Origin: Catellatospora methionotrophica
GTDB lineage: Bacteria; Actinomycetota; Actinomycetes; Mycobacteriales; Micromonosporaceae
Assembly: GCF_011297335.1 (NCBI RefSeq)
Contig: NZ_JAAOTJ010000030.1
Span: 1 to 53,701 of the forward strand
Length of the DNA stretch: 53,701 bases
Reading direction: 5' to 3'
Below the pieces are notes generated by a model. It saw only the letters and a list, made by a program, of their open reading frames with translations, searched no databases and was not told where the DNA came from. The position numbers and the translations under genes are program-made. Positions 9,384 to 16,618 of this stretch are shown here, in pieces; the stretch's first letter is position 1; each line of letters opens with the position of its first letter.

Positions 9384-10109
9384 TCAGAAGCCCAGATAGG
9401 CGTGGCGCAGTTCCTCGTCGTCGCGCAGCCGGTCGGCGCTGGTCGCCGTGACGATGCGGCCCAGCGACATGACCACCGCCTCGTCGGCCACCGACAGCGC
9501 GCTGCGTACGTTCTGCTCGACCAGCAGCACGGTCAGCCCGGTCGTGTCGCGCAACTGCCGCAGCAGCGCCATGATCTGCGCGATGACGCGGGGCGCGAGG
9601 CCGAGCGAAGGCTCGTCGAGCAGCAGCAGTTTCGGGCGGGCCACCAGGGCGCGGCCCAGCGCGAGCATCTGCCGCTCGCCACCGGACAGCTGGTGCCCGG
9701 CGCTGCGGCGGCGCTGCGCCAGCGGTTCGAACAGCTCGTACACCTCGGTCAGCGCCTTCGCCGCGTCCTCGCGGTCGCGTCGCCACAGGCCGCCGAGCCG
9801 CAGGTTCTCGTCGACGGTCAGCTCGGCGACCACGCCCCGGCCCTCGGGCACGTGCGCCATGCCCCGGCGCACCAGCTGCTCCACCGGCACGTCGCGCAGC
9901 GGCTGCCCGCCGTAGACGATCTCGCCGCCGCTCGGCCGGACCAGCCCGGACAGGGTGCGCAGCAGCGTGGTCTTGCCCGCGCCGTTGGCCCCGAGCACCG
10001 CCGCGATGGTGCCCGCGCGCACGGTGAGGTCCACCTCCTGCAGGACGGGCGCTGCGCCGTACCCGGCGGTCAGGCCCTTCACCTGCAGGATCACGTCGTC
10101 AGCGGTCAT
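9384..10109 (-). CDS. Liv-type ABC transporter ATP-binding protein (LivF-like)
   Basis: A 241-residue ATPase with Walker A GANGAGKTT, signature LSGGERQM and Walker B LLLLDEPSLGL, all intact. It matches the LivF branch in length and in its tail (LVEQNVRSALSVADEAVVMSLGRI). The ATG overlaps the stop of the second ATPase gene by four bases, and the permease gene starts 35 bp downstream. It would power import as one half of the ATPase heterodimer on the inner face of the membrane. Confidence 0.95.
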   Translation of the reverse strand: MTADDVILQVKGLTAGYGAAPVLQEVDLTVRAGTIAAVLGANGAGKTTLLRTLSGLVRPSGGEIVYGGQPLRDVPVEQLVRRGMAHVPEGRGVVAELTVDENLRLGGLWRRDREDAAKALTEVYELFEPLAQRRRSAGHQLSGGERQMLALGRALVARPKLLLLDEPSLGLAPRVIAQIMALLRQLRDTTGLTVLLVEQNVRSALSVADEAVVMSLGRIVTATSADRLRDDEELRHAYLGF

Positions 10110-10942
10110 GCCGAAGCCTCCTGGCGGCTGATGGGCGGGGTGGCCGCGTCGACCTCGGCACCGAGGTAGGCCTCGGCCACGGCGGGGTCGTCGCGCACCT
10201 GCTGCGGGGTGCCGGTGGCGATGAGGCGTCCGAAGTCGAGCACCGCGATCCGGTCGCAGACCCGCATCACCAGGTCCATGTGGTGCTCGACGAGCATCAC
10301 CGAGCAGCCCGCCTCGGCCGGCAGCGTCGTGATCAGCTCGGCCAGCTCCTCGATGTCCTGCGCGCCCAGGCCGCCGGCGGGCTCGTCGAGCAGCAGCAGG
10401 CGCGGGCGGGCGGCGAGCGCGCGGGCCAGCGCGACGCGCTTGCCGACGGCGTAGGGCAGGGTGCCGGGCAGTGCTCCCGCGTACGCCGCGACGCCGAAGC
10501 GCTCCAGCAGCGTCATCGCCTGCTCGCGCAGCCGCCGCTCGTCGCGGTCGCTGCGGGGCAGGCCGAGCAGCCCGGTTAGGAAACCGGCGCGGGCGGTGCA
10601 GGTCGCGCCCGCCATCACGTTCTCGACCACGGTCAGACCCCGGAAAAGGCCGACTCCCTGCAGCGTACGGGCGATGCCGAGCCCCGCCAGCCGGTGCGGC
10701 GCGGGCGTCAGGCGCACCCCGTTGAGTTCGAGGGTGCCCGAGGTCGGCCGGACCAGGCCGCAGACCACGTTGAACAGGGTGGTCTTGCCCGCGCCGTTGG
10801 GGCCGATGACGCCGACCACCTGGCCGGGGGCCACTTCGAGGGACACGTCGTCCAGGGCGGTCAGCCCGCCGAAGCGCACCCCGATGCCCCGCAGGTACAG
10901 GCTGTGGCCTGCCGCGCTTGTCTCGCCGGACGGCGGTTTCAT
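10106..10942 (-). CDS. Liv-type ABC transporter ATP-binding protein (LivG-like)
   Basis: A 278-residue LivG-type ATPase: Walker A GPNGAGKTT, Walker B LLLLDEPAGGL, and LVEHHMDLVMRVCDRIAVLDFG near the end. The signature region reads LPYAVGKRVALARAL, in which the usual second Gly is Ala, so this half of the ATPase may be weak at that site. The open frame begins at a GTG at 10948, but AGAGG lies directly against that GTG and five bases from the ATG at 10942, so I use the ATG. It is the first gene of the importer operon, with a CACT-N3-AGTG operator 53 bp upstream. Confidence 0.93.
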   Translation of the reverse strand: MKPPSGETSAAGHSLYLRGIGVRFGGLTALDDVSLEVAPGQVVGVIGPNGAGKTTLFNVVCGLVRPTSGTLELNGVRLTPAPHRLAGLGIARTLQGVGLFRGLTVVENVMAGATCTARAGFLTGLLGLPRSDRDERRLREQAMTLLERFGVAAYAGALPGTLPYAVGKRVALARALAARPRLLLLDEPAGGLGAQDIEELAELITTLPAEAGCSVMLVEHHMDLVMRVCDRIAVLDFGRLIATGTPQQVRDDPAVAEAYLGAEVDAATPPISRQEASA

Positions 10943-10994
10943 CGTCACCTCTACAGGTCGGGATCGGGGTCGATGTGAAGGAGGCCTAAGTTAT

Positions 10995-11009
10995 TACACT
11001 AGGAGTGTA
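10995..11009. promoter_or_regulatory. CACT-N3-AGTG operator before the importer operon
   Basis: TACACTAGGAGTGTA is a perfect 15-bp palindrome around a three-base centre. It lies 53 bp before the first ATPase gene and shares its left context (GGCCTA) with the site at 4533. It would control all five importer genes. Confidence 0.7.
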
Positions 11010-11143
11010 GGTTTGGGAAACCGCTCGTCAATACCCTTGTTACGACCCCGTGACCTCACCGCCCGAAGCCGCTCAAATCCCACTCGAAACCACTCCGGAC
11101 ACCGCCGGAGTCGATCTTTATTTGCACGCTCGGTGAAGCAACA

Positions 11144-12253
11144 TCACGCGGGAGCGAGGTCGGCGAGCGTGGCCAGGGCGGTGCGGTGGTGGGCGGCGGT
11201 GCCGTAGGCGATGGCCGCGCTCTTGGCCCGCTTGAGGTAGAGGTGGGCGGGGTGCTCCCAGGTGAAGCCGATGCCGCCGTGCATCTGTACGCACTCCTCG
11301 GCCGCGCGCACCGCGAGCGGGCCGCAGTGCGCCTGCGCCAGAGCCGCCGCCAGCCGCGCGTCCGGGTCGCCCGCCGCAACGGCCGCCACGGCGTGCCTGG
11401 CCACCGCCCGCGCCTGCACCAGTTCCACCCACAGGTCGGCGAGCCGGTGCTTGAGCGCCTGGAACGAGCCCACCGGCCGCCCGAACTGGTAACGGGTCCG
11501 CAGGTGCGCCACCGTCGTGTCCAGACACCACTGGGCCAGCCCGAGTTGCTCGGAGGCCAGCAGCGCCGCTCCCGCGACCAGTGCCGCGTCCAGCGCCGAC
11601 GCGGCGCGTTCACCGGCCGCCAGCAGCCGGGCGGGCGCGTTCCACATCGCCAGGTCGCACAGCGGCCGCGTCTCGTCCAGCGACACCACCGGGGTACGCC
11701 GCAACCCGGCCGCGTCCGCGTCGACCGCGAACAGCGCCCCACCGGCGGGCATCACCAGCACCCGCGCCCGCGACGCATCGGCGACCCCGCACACCGTGCC
11801 GTTGAGCAGCGGGCTTCCGTCCGCCGCCGTGGACACCTCGACGTCCGGCAGCCGCGCTCCCGGCCCGGCCGGGCCGACGTCGCACGGCATGGCCGGAGCG
11901 ATGATCGCGCCACCGGCCAGGTCCCGGAGCAGTTCGTCCTCGCCCAGGTGCAGCAGCAGTTGTGCGGCGACCGTGGTGCCGAGGTAGGGCACCGGCGCGA
12001 CGGCGCGGCCCAGCTCCTCCAGCACCACCGCCGTCTCGGCGAGCGACGCGCCCGCGCCGCCCAGGTGCTCGGGCACGGCCAGGGCCGCCAGTCCGGTGTC
12101 CACGGACAGCAGCCGCCACAGGTCGGCGTCGTCGGGCTCGGGACTCGCGGCGACCTGGAGCACGCGCGCCCAGCCGGCGTGGTCGGTGAGCATCGCCCGT
12201 ACCGAGTCGCGCAGGGCCTCCTGCTCCTCGGTGTAGCGCAGGTCGAGGGTCAT
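11144..12253 (-). CDS. Acyl-CoA dehydrogenase family protein (small subunit-like)
   Basis: A 369-residue acyl-CoA dehydrogenase homologue. It starts MTLDLRYTEEQEALRDSVRA, has VPEHLGGAGASLAETAVVLEELGRAV in the N-terminal helical domain and ends with ECVQMHGGIGFTWEHPAHLY and a helical C-terminal domain. It is shorter and more diverged than its partner. The ATG at 12253 is embedded in the stop of the upstream dehydrogenase (ATGA overlap). The earlier open frame is a shadow. The tight coupling suggests that the two proteins form a heteromer, as FadE28/FadE29-type pairs do in actinobacterial steroid side-chain oxidation. The reaction would be FAD-dependent alpha-beta desaturation of an acyl-CoA. 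Confidence 0.92.
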   Translation of the reverse strand: MTLDLRYTEEQEALRDSVRAMLTDHAGWARVLQVAASPEPDDADLWRLLSVDTGLAALAVPEHLGGAGASLAETAVVLEELGRAVAPVPYLGTTVAAQLLLHLGEDELLRDLAGGAIIAPAMPCDVGPAGPGARLPDVEVSTAADGSPLLNGTVCGVADASRARVLVMPAGGALFAVDADAAGLRRTPVVSLDETRPLCDLAMWNAPARLLAAGERAASALDAALVAGAALLASEQLGLAQWCLDTTVAHLRTRYQFGRPVGSFQALKHRLADLWVELVQARAVARHAVAAVAAGDPDARLAAALAQAHCGPLAVRAAEECVQMHGGIGFTWEHPAHLYLKRAKSAAIAYGTAAHHRTALATLADLAPA

Positions 12254-13449
12254 CGGGGCAGGTCCTTCCAGGCGACGCCGGTGTCGGTGCGCGGTTCGGC
12301 GGGCAGGCCGAGCACCCGCTCGGCGACGATGTTGCGCAGCACCTCGGAGGTGCCGCCCTCGATGGAGTTGCCCTTGGCGCGCAGCCACCGGTACGTGGGG
12401 CCGCGGCCGGTCAGGTCCAGCTCCTCGGGGCGGTCGGCGCGCCAGTGGTCGTGGCGCAGGCCCTCCGCGCCCAGCAGCTCGACCTCGGTCCCGGAGATCT
12501 GCTGGGTGAGCGCGGCGAAGGCCAGTTTCATCGCCGAGCCCTCGGGGCCGGGCTCGCCCGCGGCGAGCTGCTGGCGCAGCCGGATGCCGGTCAGCCGCAG
12601 CGCCTCGGCGCGCACCCACAGCCGCAGCACCTCGTCGTGCAGCGCGGGAGTACGCAGCTCAGGCCGGGTGCGCCAGGTGCGGGCCAGCACGCCGATCATC
12701 CCGCCCTCGCGGGGCAGCGCGGCCCCGCCGATGGCGACCCGCTCGTTCATCAGCGTGGTCCGCGCCACCGCCCAGCCCTCGCCGACCGCACCGAGCCGCA
12801 GCCCGTCGTCCAGGCGTACGCCGGACAGGAAGACCTCGTTGAACTCGGCCTCGCCGGTGGCCTGCCGCAGCGGCCGCACCTCGACACCGGGGGCGTGCAT
12901 GTCGCACAGGAAGTAGGTCAGCCCGGCGTGTTTCGGGGCGGCCGGATCGGTGCGGGCGAGCAGGATGCCCCAGCGCGCCTGGTGCGCCATGGACGTCCAC
13001 ACCTTCTGCCCGTCGACCAGCCAGCCGTCGCCGTCGCGTACCGCGCGGGTGGCGACGCCGGCCAGGTCGGACCCGGCGCCGGGCTCGCTGAACAGCTGGC
13101 ACCAGACCTCCTCGGCGGTCCACAGCGGACGCAGGAAGCGGGCCCGCTGCTCGGCCGTGCCGTGGCGCAGGATGGTCGGCGCGGCCATGCCGAGGCCGAT
13201 GCCGATGCGGCGCGGGCTGTTGTCCGGCGCGCCCGCCGCGGCGAAGCGCTGGTCCACCACGGGTTGCAGCACCCTCGGTGCACCGAGGCCGCCGAGCCCG
13301 GCCGGGTAGTGCACCCACGCCAACCCGGCGTCGAACCGGGCGCGCAGGAACTCCAGCCGATCCTGGGCCGTATCGTGCCCGGCCAGGAAGCCGTCCACCC
13401 GCTCCCGCAGGGACTCGGCCGTCACCGGCTCCGTCGCGCTCGCTCCCAC
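12250..13449 (-). CDS. Acyl-CoA dehydrogenase family protein (large subunit-like)
   Basis: A 399-residue acyl-CoA dehydrogenase. Seen motifs are WCQLFSEPGAGSDLAGVATR (flavin/substrate region), VDGQKVWTSMAHQARWGILLART, and the C-terminal SIEGGTSEVLRNIVAERVLGLP. The N-terminal phrase FLRARFDAGLAWVHYPAGLG is typical of actinobacterial FadE proteins of the steroid and polycyclic type. I chose the GTG at 13449, with GAGGGGG just upstream, over the far ATG at 13530 because the 27 extra residues are unlike the family and would cover the operator at 13476. It is the first gene of a two-gene operon with the smaller dehydrogenase. Confidence 0.92.
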   Translation of the reverse strand: MGASATEPVTAESLRERVDGFLAGHDTAQDRLEFLRARFDAGLAWVHYPAGLGGLGAPRVLQPVVDQRFAAAGAPDNSPRRIGIGLGMAAPTILRHGTAEQRARFLRPLWTAEEVWCQLFSEPGAGSDLAGVATRAVRDGDGWLVDGQKVWTSMAHQARWGILLARTDPAAPKHAGLTYFLCDMHAPGVEVRPLRQATGEAEFNEVFLSGVRLDDGLRLGAVGEGWAVARTTLMNERVAIGGAALPREGGMIGVLARTWRTRPELRTPALHDEVLRLWVRAEALRLTGIRLRQQLAAGEPGPEGSAMKLAFAALTQQISGTEVELLGAEGLRHDHWRADRPEELDLTGRGPTYRWLRAKGNSIEGGTSEVLRNIVAERVLGLPAEPRTDTGVAWKDLPR

Positions 13450-13475
13450 CGCTGTCCCCCTCGTCGCAAACTTGA

Positions 13476-13490
13476 TGCACTGCGAGTGCA
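13476..13490. promoter_or_regulatory. CACT-N3-AGTG operator before the dehydrogenase pair
   Basis: TGCACTGCGAGTGCA is a perfect 15-bp palindrome 27 bp upstream of the GTG of the acyl-CoA dehydrogenase gene. It belongs to the set at 3635, 4533 and 10995. Confidence 0.7.
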
Positions 13491-13667
13491 ATATAAGCGC
13501 GGGACGGGCGCGACGGAAGGGGGCGGCCACCGGCGATGATCGCGAGCCGCAAGACCGGTGATTTCGCCGATGTCTCCGGCGCGTTACGACCGGACAGTGT
13601 CCTGATTACCCAGCGTGCTGCCCGGCGCGCCCGATCGTCGCCGGGACGCGACGAGAGGAGACGTCAG

Positions 13668-13877
13668 GTGCCCGAACACGGCGCACGTCCGGCCCGGCCG
13701 GGATGGCGGTGGCTGCTGCTGGTCCCGATCCTCGCCCCGCTGCCGGTCGGCCTCTACAACCGGCTGGAGCCGCAGCTGTGGGGCGTCCCGTTCTTCTACT
13801 GGTACCAGGTGGGCTGCGCGGTGCTGGCCATGGCCGTCACCACGTTCGTGCACCGGATGACCCGGGCGGGGCGGTGA
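13668..13877 (+). CDS. DUF3311 small membrane protein
   Basis: A 69-residue protein with two hydrophobic spans (WRWLLLVPILAPLPVG and FYWYQVGCAVLAMAVTTFV). The size and the FYWYQ phrase are typical of DUF3311 proteins, which accompany sodium:solute symporters as probable small subunits. The GTG start at 13668 follows GAGAGGAG at good spacing. Its stop overlaps the start of the symporter gene (GTGA), so the two are translationally coupled and probably act together in the membrane. Confidence 0.85.
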   Translation: MPEHGARPARPGWRWLLLVPILAPLPVGLYNRLEPQLWGVPFFYWYQVGCAVLAMAVTTFVHRMTRAGR

Positions 13878-15529
13878 CCGTGACCGCACGTCAGGTCGAG
13901 ATCGGCGTCTTCGCCGTGCTGCTGGGCGCCATGCTCGTACTCGGCTTCGCCGCCGCGCGCTGGCGCCGCCCGCACAGCCTGCACTCGCTGGAGGAGTGGG
14001 GCGTCGGCGGGCGCGCGTTCGGCAACTGGGTCACCTGGTTCCTGCTCGGCGGCAGCATGTACACCGCGTACACCTTCATCGCGGTGCCCGCGCTGGTGTA
14101 CGGCGTCGGCGCGGCCGGGTTCTTCGCGGTGCCGTTCGCCATCATGACCGCCCCGCTGGCGTACCTGATCAGCACGCGTACCTGGTCGGTCTCGCACGCG
14201 CACGGCTTCGTCACCTCGGCCGAGTTCACCCGCGCCCGGTTCGGCTCGCGCGGGCTGGCCGCCCTGGTCGCGGTCACCGGGATCGTGGCCACCATGCCGT
14301 ACATCGCGGTGCAGCTCGTCGCGTTGCAGGCGGTGATGAAGACGCTCGGCGTCACCGGCGAGTGGCCGCTGACCGTCGCCGTCGTCGTCGCGTCGATCTG
14401 CACGTTCCGGTCGGGGCTGCGCGCGCCCGCGCTGCTGTCCATCGCCAAGGACGTGCTGCTGCTGTGGCTGGTGCTGGCGATCGTGCTGCTCGTCGCCATG
14501 TCCGGCGGCTGGTCGGCGGCGTTCCGGGGCGCGGGCGAGCGCTTCACCGGCGACGTCTCCCCCGCCAGCGGGCTGCTGCTGCCCGAGGGCGGCTGGCTCG
14601 GCTACCTGACCCTGGTGCTCGGCTCCGCGCTGGCCATCTTCGCGTACCCGCACGCGCTGACCGGCATCCTGGCCGCCCGCGACCGGGCCACGGTGCAGCG
14701 CAACGCCGCCGCGTTGCCGGTCTACTGCCTGGCGCTGGGGCTGGTCGCGATGCTCGGCTTCTTCGCGATCGGCCAGGGTGTGCGGCCGGTCGCCGGGGAC
14801 CTGAACACGGTCGTGCCACAGCTGTTCCACGAGGTTTTCCCGCCCTGGTGCGCGGGCATCGCGTACGCCGCCGTCGGGGTCGCCGCCCTGATCCCCGCAG
14901 CGGTCATGTCCATCGCGGCGGCCAACCTGTTCACCCGGTCCATCTACCGCGAGTACCTGCGCCCAGGCGCGTCGCCGGGCGAGGAGGCGCGGGTCAGCCG
15001 CTGGGTGTCGCTGCTGGCGAAGTTCGGCGCGCTCGTCTTCATCCTGCTGCTGGAACCGGCGTTCTCGATCGAGTTCCAGCTGATCGGCGGCGTCATCGTG
15101 CTGCAGACGGTGCCCGCCGTCGTACTCGGCCTGTGGACCAACTGGTTCCACCGCTGGGCGCTCGCGGCAGGCCTGCTCGGCGGCCTCGCCACCGGCCTGT
15201 TCCTGATGTACCTCATCCCCCAGCGCGCCCCCGACGGCCGCATCATCAAGGCCCACTTCGGCGGCTCCAACCTCCCGCTAGCCCAGCTCGGCTTCGACAC
15301 CCGGTCGGCCGTCTACACCGGCCTGCTCGCCCTCGCCGTCAACCTGCTCATCGTCATCGCCGTCACCCTCCTGCTCCGCGCCTTCCGCGTCCCCGCAGGC
15401 CACGACTCCACCACTCCTGCCGACTACCACGCCGACGCCACCCCGGGAACCACCCCTGCCCCCCGCCACTCCGACCCCCTCCTCGACGGCCCCGCCCGTC
15501 CCCGCATCGGCGCCCACGCCGCCCGCTGA
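13874..15529 (+). CDS. Sodium:solute symporter family protein
   Basis: A protein of about 551 residues with roughly 13 hydrophobic spans, of the SSS family. Parts that show this are EEWGVGGRAFGNWVTWFLLGG near the N terminus and AIFAYPHALTGILAARDRATVQRNAA in the middle. The closest type is the monocarboxylate/organic-acid branch that is paired with DUF3311. The C-terminal 50 residues are Pro/Thr-rich and hydrophilic. I start it at the GTG that overlaps the DUF3311 stop; a second in-frame GTG lies six bases on. It would import an organic acid with sodium. No CACT-N3-AGTG site is seen before the pair, so membership of the adjacent regulon is open. Confidence 0.9.
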   Translation: MTVTARQVEIGVFAVLLGAMLVLGFAAARWRRPHSLHSLEEWGVGGRAFGNWVTWFLLGGSMYTAYTFIAVPALVYGVGAAGFFAVPFAIMTAPLAYLISTRTWSVSHAHGFVTSAEFTRARFGSRGLAALVAVTGIVATMPYIAVQLVALQAVMKTLGVTGEWPLTVAVVVASICTFRSGLRAPALLSIAKDVLLLWLVLAIVLLVAMSGGWSAAFRGAGERFTGDVSPASGLLLPEGGWLGYLTLVLGSALAIFAYPHALTGILAARDRATVQRNAAALPVYCLALGLVAMLGFFAIGQGVRPVAGDLNTVVPQLFHEVFPPWCAGIAYAAVGVAALIPAAVMSIAAANLFTRSIYREYLRPGASPGEEARVSRWVSLLAKFGALVFILLLEPAFSIEFQLIGGVIVLQTVPAVVLGLWTNWFHRWALAAGLLGGLATGLFLMYLIPQRAPDGRIIKAHFGGSNLPLAQLGFDTRSAVYTGLLALAVNLLIVIAVTLLLRAFRVPAGHDSTTPADYHADATPGTTPAPRHSDPLLDGPARPRIGAHAAR

Positions 15530-15550
15530 CATCCCTCGGGCTGCGAACGC

Positions 15551-15587
15551 GACCAAGCCGCGCCGTCGGAGACGGCGCGGCTTGGTC
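15551..15587. terminator. Bidirectional hairpin terminator
   Basis: A perfect 17-bp stem with a GGA loop lies between the convergent symporter and secreted-protein genes. Both transcripts would end here. Confidence 0.8.
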
Positions 15588-15607
15588 ATGCGTGGTGGTG
15601 CGTAGTG

Positions 15608-16360
15608 TCAGGCGGCGTACGGGCCCTGGCCGTACTTGGCCAGCACGAGGTCGGCGGCCAGCTTCTCCCACTTGGCGTAGTGGTCGGGGAAGGCCGAGAC
15701 CTGCACGGTCTGCGCCGCGTCGGTCAGCGCCATCCGGTCGTAGCCCTCGACGTTCTTCAGGCCGGTGTAGAAGGCCTTCGAGGAGTAGACCGGGTCGGTG
15801 ATCTCGTCCGGGGTGCCCCAGCCGGCCGACGGGCGCTGCTGGAACAGTCCCAGCGAGTCGTGGTCGTTGTGGTCGCCCAGGTGACCCAGGTTGCGCAGGG
15901 TCGACTCCTGGGCCGCGGTCGCGACCGCGATCACCCACGCGCGCGGGGGCAGGCCCATCTTCTGGCCGGTCTCGATGATGACCTCCGCGTTGCGCTTCTG
16001 CTCCGCGGTGGGCTTGAAGCTCTCCTGGTACTGGGCCACGGGCGCCGGCATGAGCTGCTGGCGGCTGGGCGCCTTGGCGGTCTGCTGGGCCTTGGTGGCG
16101 GCGGGCGTCTTGGTCGCCGGCTTCGCGGCGGGAGCCGCGGCGACGGCCTTGGCGTGCACGACGGCGGCCTCGGTGGCGGGCGCCGCCACGGCCTGGGCTA
16201 CTGCCTTGGCCTCGGGCGCGGTGGCGGTTGCCGGGTGGGCGGTGGCGGGCGATCCGGCGATGCCGGTGAGCACTGCCATGCCGGTGGCGGCGAGTACTGC
16301 CCGGAAGGACACGCGCTTGAGTGCGGGCAGGTGCCGTGCCATCAGGTCGACGTTGACCAT
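15608..16360 (-). CDS. Secreted lytic-transglycosylase-like protein
   Basis: A 250-residue exported protein. An N-terminal signal (about residues 1-41, ending SPATAHP) is followed by an Ala/Lys/Thr-rich low-complexity linker (about 45-100) and a C-terminal domain with ATAAQESTLRNLGHLG and DSLGLFQQRPSAGWGTPDEI. The Glu in AQES and the GLFQQ phrase are placed as in lysozyme-like transglycosylases, and actinomycetes have many secreted proteins with this exact domain. It would act on the cell wall. The ATG is preceded by AAGGGA. The 258-bp leader shared with the divergent GGDEF-EAL gene is long and could fold, but I could not match it to a riboswitch class. Confidence 0.75.
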   Translation of the reverse strand: MVNVDLMARHLPALKRVSFRAVLAATGMAVLTGIAGSPATAHPATATAPEAKAVAQAVAAPATEAAVVHAKAVAAAPAAKPATKTPAATKAQQTAKAPSRQQLMPAPVAQYQESFKPTAEQKRNAEVIIETGQKMGLPPRAWVIAVATAAQESTLRNLGHLGDHNDHDSLGLFQQRPSAGWGTPDEITDPVYSSKAFYTGLKNVEGYDRMALTDAAQTVQVSAFPDHYAKWEKLAADLVLAKYGQGPYAA

Positions 16361-16618
16361 GAGTAGGTCCCTTCGTTGGGATTGCGTACGAGGGGATTCA
16401 ACCGAGGGGGCATATCCGGTGTTCCGGACTTGTACCCTTTGTGGTCCAGGTCTCGCGTTCCCGGCAGCCGACCCCTCGGCAGCCGGGACGAACTACGCAG
16501 GAGCCCCTTGACCCCGCCATATCTCTCGCCGACCGAGCACTGCGAGGCGGTAAGTTATACGAAAAGCTGTCACAATTACCTAATTCGGGCCGCATGCCGC
16601 CCCGCCGGAAGGAGGAGC

